Below are positions 55,936 through 64,000 of a DNA stretch of 64,000 bases, one piece after another (position 1 is the stretch's first letter; every line of letters begins with the position of its first letter). A program made the translations under genes and the position numbers. This DNA is from Dickeya dianthicola NCPPB 453. Lineage in GTDB: Bacteria; Pseudomonadota; Gammaproteobacteria; Enterobacterales; Enterobacteriaceae. The notes below the pieces were generated by a model that worked only from the letters and a program-made list of their open reading frames with translations, was not told where the DNA came from and did not search any database. Location of the stretch: positions 1,171,653 to 1,235,652 of the forward strand of contig NZ_CM001841.1 in the NCBI RefSeq assembly GCF_000365305.1, in the 5' to 3' direction.

Positions 55936-57099
55936 TTACTGCGCGCCGGACACCGTGGTGATAAATGACGGCTGTTGCGCTTCGCTGGAAAGGCGCTGTT
56001 GCAAGTCGGCAGCGTGCTGACGGCTCTGGAACGGCCCCAACTGGATGCGATATAAACCGTTATTCAGGGTGACTTTACCAGGCACGCGAAAGCGCTCGTT
56101 CAGGCTTTTCAGCCAGGTTTGCGCCCGCTGCTGATCGCTCAGCGCGCCGACCTGCACCACGATGTTGCCGGCGCCGGCAGGCACCGCCGGTTGCGACAGC
56201 GTGCGTGACGGCTGAACGGCGACTGGCGCCGCCGCGACCGCCGGCGTAATCGCTGTGGCTCTGACCGGCGCAGCGGCAGATGTTGGCTCCGAGCCTTCCA
56301 GCACCCCGCTGGGCAGCGGTTTGGGCGCGCCGAGGAAACCGCCCCCGTTCGAAACGCCGGTATTGCTGACAGACGGGTTGCCGCTCACGATATTGCTGCC
56401 GCCATTATCTGCCGCTGGCGTCAACGTGGCATTGCTGATCGGCCGCGCCGCGGCGGCAGTAGCCGGCGCGCTTTCCATAACCGGTGTTCCCAGCCCGCTG
56501 GAGCCTAGCGTCGGGCGTGACGGCAGGGCAAAACTCTGTTTGGCGACACGGGTGCCGATAGTGCCGGGGCCGGAGAGCGAGCCGTCCGGCGCCACGCTGA
56601 TGAAATCCACCTTCACCTTGGTATTGTTGGACAGATTAAGGCGGTCGGCGGCGCCTTTGGTCAGGTCAATGATTCTGCCCGGCGTATAAGGCCCGCGATC
56701 GTTGATGCGTACCACCAGACGACGGCCGTTGCTGAGGTTGGTGACGCGCACATAGCTGGGAATCGGCAGCGTGGGGTGGGCGGCGCTCATAGCGTTGACG
56801 TCGAATTCTTCGCCGGTCGCGGTGCGGTTACCGACCGATTCCCGATCGTGCCAGGTGGCAAACCCGCTTTCACTGAAATTTTCCGGATTTTTGACAATAT
56901 GGTAGGTTTTGCCGTTCATGCCGTAATCTTGCATGTTGGCGGGTTTGTACGGTTCGTAGCGCGGCTCCGCGCCGCCAATTTCTTCCACCGGGCCATTGTA
57001 TGCCGTGGCCTGCGGTGAGGACGACTGAGGCTGTTCCGTGACCGCACAGCCTGCCAGCGCCAGGCTGATCGCGCCAACCCAAACCCAATCCTTACGCAT
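55936..57099 (-). CDS. rlpA: Rare lipoprotein A / septal peptidoglycan hydrolase-like RlpA
   Basis: 387-residue outer-membrane lipoprotein with lipobox LAGC at the end of a short signal peptide. A double-psi beta-barrel domain (about 80-170) follows: GFATWHDRESVGNRTATGEEFD, NDRGPYTPGRIIDLT with the catalytic-type Asp. A long Ala/Pro/Ser-rich linker leads to a C-terminal SPOR domain (about 315-385) that binds denuded septal glycans. In Pseudomonas RlpA is a lytic transglycosylase; in E. coli the activity is not shown. It forms an operon with mrdB. Confidence 0.94.
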   Translation of the reverse strand: MRKDWVWVGAISLALAGCAVTEQPQSSSPQATAYNGPVEEIGGAEPRYEPYKPANMQDYGMNGKTYHIVKNPENFSESGFATWHDRESVGNRTATGEEFDVNAMSAAHPTLPIPSYVRVTNLSNGRRLVVRINDRGPYTPGRIIDLTKGAADRLNLSNNTKVKVDFISVAPDGSLSGPGTIGTRVAKQSFALPSRPTLGSSGLGTPVMESAPATAAAARPISNATLTPAADNGGSNIVSGNPSVSNTGVSNGGGFLGAPKPLPSGVLEGSEPTSAAAPVRATAITPAVAAAPVAVQPSRTLSQPAVPAGAGNIVVQVGALSDQQRAQTWLKSLNERFRVPGKVTLNNGLYRIQLGPFQSRQHAADLQQRLSSEAQQPSFITTVSGAQ

Positions 57100-57108
57100 T
57101 GCTCACCC

Positions 57109-58221
57109 CTATAAATTCTTGGATAACATTTTGCGGTGCGTGTGTATCGACATGACGATACCGAATCCCGCCATCAAGACGACCAGCGCCGAGCCGCCAT
57201 AGCTGACCAACGGCAGCGGCACCCCGACCACCGGCAGGATACCACTCACCATGCCGATGTTAACAAACACATACACGAAAAAGATGAGCATCAAGCCACC
57301 GACCATCACCCGGCCGAACGAGGTTTGCGCATTGGCGGCGATCACCAGGCCGCGCATGATCAAGAACAGGTACAACGCCAGCAGGATCAGCACGCCGATC
57401 AGCCCCAGTTCCTCAGCCAGCACCGCGAAAATGAAGTCGGTATGGCGTTCCGGCAGGAATTCCAACTGAGACTGGGTGCCCTGTAACCAGCCTTTGCCGG
57501 TCAGGCCGCCGGAGCCGATGGCGATTTTCGACTGAATGATATGATAACCGGCGCCGAGCGGATCGGTCTCCGGGTCGAGCAGCATCATCACCCTGTCGCG
57601 CTGATAATCATGCATCAGGAAAAACCACAAGACGGGAATAAACGCCGCCAGCAGAATGGCGGCAATGGCTATCAGCCGCCAGCTCATGCCGGCGAGGAAC
57701 AGCACGAACAGGCCGGAAGCGCAAATCAGGATGGCGGTGCCAAGGTCCGGCTGGGCGGCCACCAGCAGGGTAGGGGTGAACGTCAGCACCAGCGCGATAC
57801 CGGTATTTTTCAGCGAAGGCGGGCACATATCGCGGTTGATATAGCGGGCCACCATCAGCGGCACCGCGATTTTGGCGATTTCCGACGGCTGGAAACGCAC
57901 TACGCCTAAATCGAGCCAGCGTTGTGCGCCTTTACTGATCTGGCCGAATACATCCACCATGACCAGCAGGATAAAACAGAAAATGTACAGATACGGCGCC
58001 CAGCCTTCGTAGACCCGCGGTGGGATTTGCGCCATGCCGATCATGACTATCAAGCCCAGCACGCATTGAGCGATTTTCCGCTCCATCATGCCCGTGTCTT
58101 GCCCGCTGGCGCTCCACATGACGAACAGGCTATAGCCCAGTAACGCCATTACACACAGCAGTAAAGGCAGATCAATGTGCATTTTGGTCCAGATTGAGCC
58201 TTTTTGTTGACTGTCTGTCAT
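57109..58221 (-). CDS. mrdB: Rod-shape SEDS glycosyltransferase RodA (MrdB)
   Basis: Polymerises lipid II into glycan strands during elongation, partnered with PBP2. 370 residues, the E. coli length, about ten helices. Conserved [35 protein letters not shown] with the catalytic Asp, [22 protein letters not shown] and [18 protein letters not shown]. Start at 58221 ([11 protein letters not shown]) with only 7 bp to the mrdA stop; a 7-codon longer version would overlap mrdA. Confidence 0.96.
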   Translation of the reverse strand: MTDSQQKGSIWTKMHIDLPLLLCVMALLGYSLFVMWSASGQDTGMMERKIAQCVLGLIVMIGMAQIPPRVYEGWAPYLYIFCFILLVMVDVFGQISKGAQRWLDLGVVRFQPSEIAKIAVPLMVARYINRDMCPPSLKNTGIALVLTFTPTLLVAAQPDLGTAILICASGLFVLFLAGMSWRLIAIAAILLAAFIPVLWFFLMHDYQRDRVMMLLDPETDPLGAGYHIIQSKIAIGSGGLTGKGWLQGTQSQLEFLPERHTDFIFAVLAEELGLIGVLILLALYLFLIMRGLVIAANAQTSFGRVMVGGLMLIFFVYVFVNIGMVSGILPVVGVPLPLVSYGGSALVVLMAGFGIVMSIHTHRKMLSKNL

Positions 58222-58228
58222 GGTGCCT

Positions 58229-60139
58229 CTACTCGGTTTCACTGCCCGGCGGCGACGGCGGCGCGTCCGGCAGGCTGGTATTGTTGTCGCCCAACATAAT
58301 ATGGTCGAGGATTTGACGCACGATGGTCCCTACGGCTGGCCCGGCGCCGCCGTTTTCCAGAATGATGGACATGGCGACTTTCGGGTTGCTGTAAGGGGCG
58401 AAAGCGACCATCAGTTTGTGGTCACGCAGCCGTTCGGCAATCCGGTTGGCGTTATAGGTTTCGTTTTCCTTCAGGCCGAATACCTGTGCCGTCCCTGACT
58501 TGGCCGCAATCTTATACGACGAGTCGGCAAAGAATTTGTGGGCGGTGCCGTTCTGGCGGTTGGCGACGCCGTACATACCGTCTTTGACGATCTCCCAGTA
58601 ACCGGAGCGGATATCGCCGATCTGCTGGTGTTCCGACTGGCGGTACGGCACCTGAGTATTGTTTTCCTGCGTACTGCTCAGCAGGTGTGGAGCTTTCACC
58701 TGACCATCGTTGATCAGGGTGGTCAGCGCTTTTAGCATCTGAATCGGCGTGGCGGTCCAGTAACCCTGACCGATGCCGACAGGAATGGTATCCCCCTGAT
58801 ACCAGGGTTTTTTATAGCGCTTCATCTTCCATTCCCGCGTCGGCATAATGCCCGGGCTCTCTTCCTTGTCGGACAAGTCGATGCCTGTGCGATGCCCGTA
58901 ACCGAATTTACTCATCCATTCAGACAGGCGGTCGATCCCCATGTCGTAGGATACCTGATAGAAGAAAGTATCCGCGGATTCTTCCAGCGATTTGGTCAGA
59001 TTCAGGCGGCCGTGCCCCCATTTTTTCCAGTCACGGAAGCGTTTTTCCGAGCCGGGCAACTGCCACCAGCCAGGGTCGAACAGCGAGGTATAAGGGGTAA
59101 TGACACCGGCGCTCAGCGCGGAAACCGCAATATAGGGTTTAACGGTGGAGGCCGGTGGGTAAACCCCTTGCGTCGCGCGGTTGATCAACGGACGGTTAGG
59201 GTCATTCAGCAAGGCGTGGTACGTCTTACTGGAAATGCCGTCCACAAAAAGGTTCGGGTCGTAACTGGGGGTGGACACCATCGCCAGAATAGAGGCGTCT
59301 TTCGGGTCGGTCACCACCACGGCGGCGCGGCTGCCGGCCAGCAGTTTCTCGATATAGAGCTGGAGGTTGAGGTCCAGCGTCAGGGTGATATCTTTGCCGG
59401 CTTGCGGCGGTTGCTCGTGCAACTGGCGAATCACGCGGCCGCGGTTATTGACTTCCACTTCCTCGTAGCCCGGTTTGCCGTGCAGCACATCTTCGTAATA
59501 GCGTTCAATGCCGAGCTTGCCGATATCGTGGGTCGCCGCGTAGTCCGCCAGTTCGCCTTCCTGGTCCAGTCTTTCCAGATCTTTGTCGTTGATTTTGGAA
59601 ACATAGCCGATGACATGGGTCAGCGCGGCGCCATACGGATAGTAACGGCGTTGGTAGCCTTTGACTTCCACGCCGGGAAAACGGTACTGGTTGACGGCGA
59701 AACTCGCTACCTGCACTTCGTTCAATCCAGTTTTGACCGGGATGGACGTGAAGCGCCGCGAGCGCTTACGCTCTTTTCTGAAGTTATCGATGTCTTCATC
59801 GGTCAGGTCGATGATCGATTTGAGCGCCTGCAGCGTCTCTTCCAGATTGTTGACCTTTTCGGGAATCAATTCCAACTGGTAAATCGTGCGGTTGAGCGCC
59901 AGCGGGGTGCCGTTGCGGTCATAGATGATGCCGCGACTCGGGGCTATCGGCACCAGTTTGATGCGGTTTTCATTCGAACGGGTACGATAATCGTCAAAAC
60001 GTAAAACCTGCAGGTGGTATAGATTGGCGACCAGAATACCGCTCAGCAGCAAAATGCCCAGGAACGCGACCAGCGCCCGGCGCACGAACAGGGCTGCCTC
60101 AGCCGTATAGTCACGAAAGGGTTTACGTTCTATATTCAT
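58229..60139 (-). CDS. mrdA: Penicillin-binding protein 2 (MrdA)
   Basis: Transpeptidase of the elongasome. 636 residues (E. coli 633). Short cytoplasmic start, one membrane helix (about 21-43), pedestal with [16 protein letters not shown] and [20 protein letters not shown]. Catalytic SxxK is S331-T-V-K334, the second motif SAD at 388-390 (in place of SXN), and the third KSGT in [14 protein letters not shown] Pro/Ser-rich tail ends the protein. Works with RodA, encoded next. Confidence 0.97.
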   Translation of the reverse strand: MNIERKPFRDYTAEAALFVRRALVAFLGILLLSGILVANLYHLQVLRFDDYRTRSNENRIKLVPIAPSRGIIYDRNGTPLALNRTIYQLELIPEKVNNLEETLQALKSIIDLTDEDIDNFRKERKRSRRFTSIPVKTGLNEVQVASFAVNQYRFPGVEVKGYQRRYYPYGAALTHVIGYVSKINDKDLERLDQEGELADYAATHDIGKLGIERYYEDVLHGKPGYEEVEVNNRGRVIRQLHEQPPQAGKDITLTLDLNLQLYIEKLLAGSRAAVVVTDPKDASILAMVSTPSYDPNLFVDGISSKTYHALLNDPNRPLINRATQGVYPPASTVKPYIAVSALSAGVITPYTSLFDPGWWQLPGSEKRFRDWKKWGHGRLNLTKSLEESADTFFYQVSYDMGIDRLSEWMSKFGYGHRTGIDLSDKEESPGIMPTREWKMKRYKKPWYQGDTIPVGIGQGYWTATPIQMLKALTTLINDGQVKAPHLLSSTQENNTQVPYRQSEHQQIGDIRSGYWEIVKDGMYGVANRQNGTAHKFFADSSYKIAAKSGTAQVFGLKENETYNANRIAERLRDHKLMVAFAPYSNPKVAMSIILENGGAGPAVGTIVRQILDHIMLGDNNTSLPDAPPSPPGSETE

Positions 60140-60175
60140 CCAGCGATGGCTACTTCACAGGGTTCATCGTTCGCC

Positions 60176-60646
60176 TTACTCCCGATGGTAAGGATGATTG
60201 GTGGTAATACTCCAGGCTCGGTACAGACTTTCCGCCACCAGCACGCGCACCAGCGGATGCGGCAACGTCAGCGGCGACAGCGACCAGCTTTGCTCCGCTG
60301 CGGCTTTGCACTGCGGCGCCAGCCCTTCCGGGCCGCCAATCAGCAGGCTGATATCGCGTCCGTCCTGTTTCCAGCGCTCCAGTTGCTGCGCCAACTGCGG
60401 CGTTTCCCAACGCGAACCGGGAATATCCAGCGTCACGATGCGATTGCCTTTGCCTACGGCCGCCAGCATCAGTTCACCTTCCCGTTCCAGAATCCGTTTG
60501 ATATCTGCGTTCTTGCCGCGCTTACCCGCCGGAATTTCCACCAGTTCAAACGGCATGTCTTTGGGAAAACGACGGAGGTAGTCGGTAAAGCCGGTCTGCA
60601 CCCAGTCAGGCATTTTGGTGCCGACGGCGACCAGTTGCAGCTTCAT
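60176..60646 (-). CDS. rlmH: 23S rRNA pseudouridine-1915 N3-methyltransferase RlmH
   Basis: SPOUT methyltransferase that modifies helix 69 of 23S rRNA on whole 70S ribosomes. 156 residues with E. coli-like ends: [28 protein letters not shown] and [15 protein letters not shown]. The knotted SAM site comprises [20 protein letters not shown] and [22 protein letters not shown]. Follows rsfS after 1 bp. Confidence 0.97.
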   Translation of the reverse strand: MKLQLVAVGTKMPDWVQTGFTDYLRRFPKDMPFELVEIPAGKRGKNADIKRILEREGELMLAAVGKGNRIVTLDIPGSRWETPQLAQQLERWKQDGRDISLLIGGPEGLAPQCKAAAEQSWSLSPLTLPHPLVRVLVAESLYRAWSITTNHPYHRE

Positions 60647-60647
60647 A

Positions 60648-60965
60648 TCAGCCCCAGAGTTTTTCCAGTTCGTACAGGTGGCGGCTCTCTTCCTGCATCA
60701 CATGGACTATCACGTCGCCGAGATCGACCACGACCCAGTCGGCGTCGTTTTCCCCTTCAACGCCCAGCGGCATCAGCCCGGCGGCGCGGGATTCCTGCAC
60801 AACGTGATCGGCGATAGAGGTGACATGGCGGCTGGATGTGCCGGTACAAATAATCATACAGTCAGTGATACTGGATTTCCCTTTTACATCGAGGGTAACA
60901 ATATCCCGACCTTTCAAATCGTCAAGTTTATCAATAACGAAATCCTGGAGTGCTTGGCTTTGCAA
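60648..60965 (-). CDS. rsfS: Ribosome silencing factor RsfS
   Basis: 105 residues. Binds ribosomal protein L14 and blocks subunit joining when nutrients are short. Conserved [43 protein letters not shown], then the [30 protein letters not shown]-terminus. First gene of the rsfS-rlmH pair, upstream of mrdA as in E. coli. Confidence 0.97.
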   Translation of the reverse strand: MQSQALQDFVIDKLDDLKGRDIVTLDVKGKSSITDCMIICTGTSSRHVTSIADHVVQESRAAGLMPLGVEGENDADWVVVDLGDVIVHVMQEESRHLYELEKLWG

Positions 60966-61122
60966 AGGTTCCCCCTTTGATGAGTGGTTAATCTGCCGGT
61001 TATACGGGCTGGCTTGGCGTCAGTGAAATAACCGTTTCACCGTGACGACAGGCCGTTTTCCTGTAGCTGAAACCAGCGGCGGAGTATATCACGGCCTTAT
61101 AATGAGTGGTATCAACGCATGA

Positions 61123-61782
61123 CTATCGATAGAGTCCGTGTGTGTCAATATACTTCAGCACACTGTCGGGCAGCAGATCATGGCAACCGAGGCCCTGTTG
61201 CCGACGATGGCGGATGTCGGTGGCGGAAATCGGCAGCAGGGGGGTATGGGCGAGGTAAATCAGCCCGTGGCAACGGCGGTGCAACTGCTCGACATCGTGA
61301 GTCTGGTGTGCAGCCAGCCAGGCTTCCAACTCGGGAGTATCCAACTGCCGGCGGTAGCCGGGGCGGGCGCAGACCAGCAGATGGCAGTAATCCAGTATTT
61401 CCTGCCAGCGGTGCCAGCGGTGCAGCGTTAACAGCGAATCCTGCCCGATAACGAACGCCAGCGGTGCGTCGGCGCCTTTTTCGGCGCGTAGCGCTTCCAG
61501 CGTCTCAATGGTGTAGGAGGGGGTGACGCGCTGCAGCTCACGATCGTCTATCTGAAACTGCGGGTTGTCGCGTACCGCTAACTCAACCATGATTTTGCGC
61601 TGGCTGGCGCTGGCTTCCGGCTGCTCGCGGTGCGGCGGTACGTTGTTGGGCAGCAGAATGACCCGCTGCAGACCGATTTCCTGCGCCAGCGCGGCGACCG
61701 GGCGCAGATGCCCGTAGTGAATCGGGTCAAACGTGCCGCCAAAGTAAGCGGTCAGGGGCTGGGTGACCGGAAATGTCGACAA
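61123..61782 (-). CDS. nadD: Nicotinate-mononucleotide adenylyltransferase NadD
   Basis: Makes nicotinic acid adenine dinucleotide in NAD synthesis. 219 residues from a TTG at 61782 (E. coli 213). The nucleotidyltransferase HxGH motif is in [15 protein letters not shown], followed by [23 protein letters not shown] and the ISATDIR signature (in place of ISSTXIR). The TTG has GAGG 9 nt upstream and lies 4 bp after the holA stop; a TTG at 61797 would overlap holA. The exact start is uncertain. Confidence 0.92.
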   Translation of the reverse strand: MSTFPVTQPLTAYFGGTFDPIHYGHLRPVAALAQEIGLQRVILLPNNVPPHREQPEASASQRKIMVELAVRDNPQFQIDDRELQRVTPSYTIETLEALRAEKGADAPLAFVIGQDSLLTLHRWHRWQEILDYCHLLVCARPGYRRQLDTPELEAWLAAHQTHDVEQLHRRCHGLIYLAHTPLLPISATDIRHRRQQGLGCHDLLPDSVLKYIDTHGLYR

Positions 61783-61786
61783 ATCG

Positions 61787-62818
61787 CTATACCTCAAGCA
61801 GGCCGTCGGGCAGCGCTTTACCGCACAGAATCATCGACAGCGTTTCCAGTTCCGCCCAGACCGGTTGTCCGTAATTCTGTTTCAGGGTGATCTCCAGCCG
61901 ACTCAGCAGGGTAATCGCTTGCTGCAACTGCGTCAGCGACAGGCGTTGCAACGCTTGCGTCAATAGTGGACGCCGGTTTTGCCACACTTTGTGCTGGTCG
62001 AGCAGGGTGCGCAATGGCGTGGTCGCCATGTGTCGTTTTAACTGTAGCAGCAACAGCAATTCCCGCTGTACGGTGCGCAGCAGGATGACCGGTTCACACT
62101 CTTCCAGCCGCAACTGCTGCAAAATGTGCCACGCGCGTTTGCTTTTGCCGCCCAGCAGCGCATCCAGCCAGTGGAACGGCGTGAAATGCGCGGCATCGTT
62201 GACCGCCTGTTCGACCCGCGGCAGCGTCAGCTTGCCGTCCGGATACAACAGCGACAGCCGCTCCAGCGCTTGCACCAACGCCAGCAGATTCCCTTCATAG
62301 CAATAGCAAATCAACTGGCTGGCGGCGTCATCCAGCTCCAGCTTCATGTTTTTAGCGCGCTGCGCCACCCAGCGGGGGAGTTGTTCCTGTTCGGGCGTCA
62401 TGCAGGGGACGTACACGCCCTGTTGCGACAACGCCTTGAACCAGGCGCTGTTTTCCTGCGCTTTGGTGAGCTTGTTGCCCCTGACCATCAACAGGATGTC
62501 GGGATGCAGCAAGGTGGTGAGTTTGACCAGTTGCTCGCCGGCGGGAGCGCCGGGACCCGCGTCTGGTAGCATCAGCAACAAGGTCTGGCGGGATGCGAAC
62601 AGGCTGAGCGCCTGACAGGTGGAAAAAATGGCGTCCCAGTCGGTATTGTTATCCAACGTGAAACTGAAATGTTCCAGAAAATCCTGCTGACGGGCGATAG
62701 TCCGGATCTGATCCTGACTTTCCTGCAGCAATAAAGGTTCATTGCCGAACAGTAGATAACAGCCGCGCAGCCCCTCATGGAGCTGCGCGGTCAGTTGTTC
62801 GGGGTAGATCCGAATCAT
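61787..62818 (-). CDS. holA: DNA polymerase III delta subunit HolA
   Basis: The wrench of the clamp loader, which opens the beta clamp. 343 residues, the E. coli length. [75 protein letters not shown]-like region, and [25 protein letters not shown] in the lid/collar part. The clamp-binding LF pair lies near residue 73. Its ATG overlaps the lptE stop (ATGA). Confidence 0.95.
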   Translation of the reverse strand: MIRIYPEQLTAQLHEGLRGCYLLFGNEPLLLQESQDQIRTIARQQDFLEHFSFTLDNNTDWDAIFSTCQALSLFASRQTLLLMLPDAGPGAPAGEQLVKLTTLLHPDILLMVRGNKLTKAQENSAWFKALSQQGVYVPCMTPEQEQLPRWVAQRAKNMKLELDDAASQLICYCYEGNLLALVQALERLSLLYPDGKLTLPRVEQAVNDAAHFTPFHWLDALLGGKSKRAWHILQQLRLEECEPVILLRTVQRELLLLLQLKRHMATTPLRTLLDQHKVWQNRRPLLTQALQRLSLTQLQQAITLLSRLEITLKQNYGQPVWAELETLSMILCGKALPDGLLEV

Positions 62819-63369
62819 GGGCGTGCCGGTACGGATGTCGCGTCCTGCGCCTTCTGCTGGATTTTCGCGTTCTGACTTCTTTTGATCGTCAGTAGTTTTC
62901 GTACCAATTGCTGGGCCGCCTGGTCACGCATTTCACGCAGCACGATATCCTGCTCGGCGTCTTTAGCCAGTGCGGCAAGCGGGTTATCGAAGAAGGAGCG
63001 GAAAATCGTCACGCTGAGCGGATAGATGTCATCACCTGGAATCAGCACCTGTGCCTTAACTTCCAGAACCAGCTGGTACTCCGCTGTTTTCCCATCCTGG
63101 AAAATAGAGACGGTGTTGCGGGTCAGATGGTCTCCCATAAAGCGGAAGGACGGCAGATCCTTACGTGTGGTATTTTCCATGATGTTGACGTTGTTGAGAC
63201 GCAACTGTTCACGGATGGCCCGCGTCATCGGGCCGTAGGGGTCGCCGCTGTCCAGAATCAGATTATGCAACTGCTCCGGCATCTGAGTCGTGCCGCGCAG
63301 ATGAAAGCCGCAGCCGGCGGTCATCAAGACCACCAGCCCCAGCACCAGCGTTAAAAACGGGTGTCGCAC
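62815..63369 (-). CDS. lptE: LPS-assembly lipoprotein LptE
   Basis: Outer-membrane lipoprotein that plugs the LptD barrel and helps insert lipopolysaccharide. 184 residues from a GTG with a strong AAGGAGG 5 nt upstream. Lipobox MTAGC, then [21 protein letters not shown], and [26 protein letters not shown]. It lies between leuS and holA as in E. coli, overlapping holA by 4 bp. Confidence 0.96.
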   Translation of the reverse strand: MRHPFLTLVLGLVVLMTAGCGFHLRGTTQMPEQLHNLILDSGDPYGPMTRAIREQLRLNNVNIMENTTRKDLPSFRFMGDHLTRNTVSIFQDGKTAEYQLVLEVKAQVLIPGDDIYPLSVTIFRSFFDNPLAALAKDAEQDIVLREMRDQAAQQLVRKLLTIKRSQNAKIQQKAQDATSVPARP

Positions 63370-63384
63370 AGTACCCTCCTTGCC

Positions 63385-64000
63385 TTAACCCACAACCAGG
63401 TTAAGCAGTTTGCCTGGAACGAAAATCACTTTACGAACGCTCACGCCATCCAGATATTTGGCGACCAACGGCTCCTGCGCCGCCCGATCGCGAACCTGCT
63501 GCTCGGTGGCATCGGCCGCCACGGTGATTTTACCGCGGACTTTACCGTTGACCTGTACCACCACCAGACGAGAGTCTTCCACCATCGCCTGTTCTTCCGC
63601 TACCGGCCACGGCGCCTGATCGATGTCGCCTTCGCCTTTCAGCTCGTTCCACAATACGAAACAGGCGTGCGGCGTGAACGGGTAGAGCATCCGCACCACC
63701 GCCAGCAGCGTTTCCTGGGTCAGCGCGCGATCCTGTTCCGACTCCTGCGACGCTTTAGCCAGCTTATTCATCAGCTCCATGATCGCCGCGATGGCGGTGT
63801 TGAAGGTCTGACGACGGCCGATATCATCCGTCACTTTGGCGATGGTTTTGTGCAGGTCGCGGCGCAGCGCTTTTTGGTCTTCCGTCAGCGCAGCCGCGTC
63901 CAACGGTTGGGTGGCGCCTTTCCCGGTGTGGTCGTAAACCTGTTTCCACACGCGTTTCAGGAAACGGTTAGCCCCTTCCACGCCGGATTCCTGCCATTCC
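63385..64000 (-). CDS. leuS: Leucyl-tRNA synthetase LeuS (3' part only, runs off the right edge)
   Basis: The visible C-terminal 204 codons start at [21 protein letters not shown]. They cover the anticodon-binding helical domain ([48 protein letters not shown]) and the small C-terminal domain that touches the tRNA elbow ([31 protein letters not shown]). Class I catalytic motifs lie outside the window. It ends 15 bp before lptE. Confidence 0.97.
   Translation of the reverse strand, partial: EWQESGVEGANRFLKRVWKQVYDHTGKGATQPLDAAALTEDQKALRRDLHKTIAKVTDDIGRRQTFNTAIAAIMELMNKLAKASQESEQDRALTQETLLAVVRMLYPFTPHACFVLWNELKGEGDIDQAPWPVAEEQAMVEDSRLVVVQVNGKVRGKITVAADATEQQVRDRAAQEPLVAKYLDGVSVRKVIFVPGKLLNLVVG

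Noticed and set aside
1-64000. CRISPR array
   Set aside because: All repeats found are head-to-tail with no unique spacers, and no cas gene is present.

Overview
The window is a stretch of chromosome from an enterobacterium. Nearly every gene is a clear orthologue of an Escherichia coli K-12 gene, often with long runs of identical residues. The overall gene content, fairly high GC and joined-up gene order (rcs/men, then cnoX-tesA-ybbAP, mgl-galS, pur-upp-uraA-hda-dap, cspE-lip-mrd-leuS) fit a soft-rot Pectobacteriaceae, most likely Dickeya. The genus is an inference from recalled gene order, not from a search. There are no tRNA, rRNA, CRISPR, prophage or transposase genes. Both edges cut a gene: rcsB on the left and leuS on the right.

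Layout: (1) 1-4567: rcsB and rcsD (minus strand), then about 1.4 kb without a protein gene. It holds a small tandem repeat, a probable MicF small RNA and a 266-bp multi-hairpin repeat element. (2) 4568-11629: complete menFDHBCE operon for menaquinone head-group synthesis, with tight overlaps. (3) 11836-13777: yfaZ and the CinA-like yfaY. (4) 13938-14766: a GNAT/DUF1778 toxin-antitoxin pair beside AT-rich non-coding DNA. (5) 15463-21032: cnoX, the SDR ybbO, tesA and the head-to-head overlapping ybbA-ybbP exporter. (6) 21128-26261: accessory uptake cargo, namely a siderophore receptor with its binding protein and an amino-acid binding protein with its permease; both lack an ATPase gene. (7) 26506-31588: mglBAC and galS with matching CRP/GalR-type promoters. 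(8) 31851-42817: purN-purM (PurR box), upp, uraA, hda, yfgD, bepA, bcp-gcvR, dapA-bamC and purC. (9) 43140-49467: yeaL-tmcA, ypfH, ypfN, an M15 peptidase, dapE, yffB and the 19-residue YpfM. (10) 50015-64000: cspE, the fluoride exporter crcB with its riboswitch, nit2, tatE, lipA, lipB, ybeD, dacA, rlpA, mrdB, mrdA, rlmH, rsfS, nadD, holA, lptE and leuS, i.e. lipoylation, cell elongation, ribosome maturation, NAD synthesis and outer-membrane biogenesis.

The most unusual feature is a scatter of short direct tandem repeats (unit 13-21 bp, two to eight copies). Five lie just downstream of stop codons (yfaZ, uraA, purC, tmcA and the M15 peptidase), one lies upstream of rcsD, and two are in frame inside genes (the N-terminus of lipB and of the siderophore receptor). 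Units differ in sequence from locus to locus, so this looks like a local duplication tendency and not a dispersed family. No wholly new multi-gene system was found. The best candidates for follow-up are these arrays, the MicF locus without ompC, the lipB N-terminal expansion and the hairpin-array repeat.
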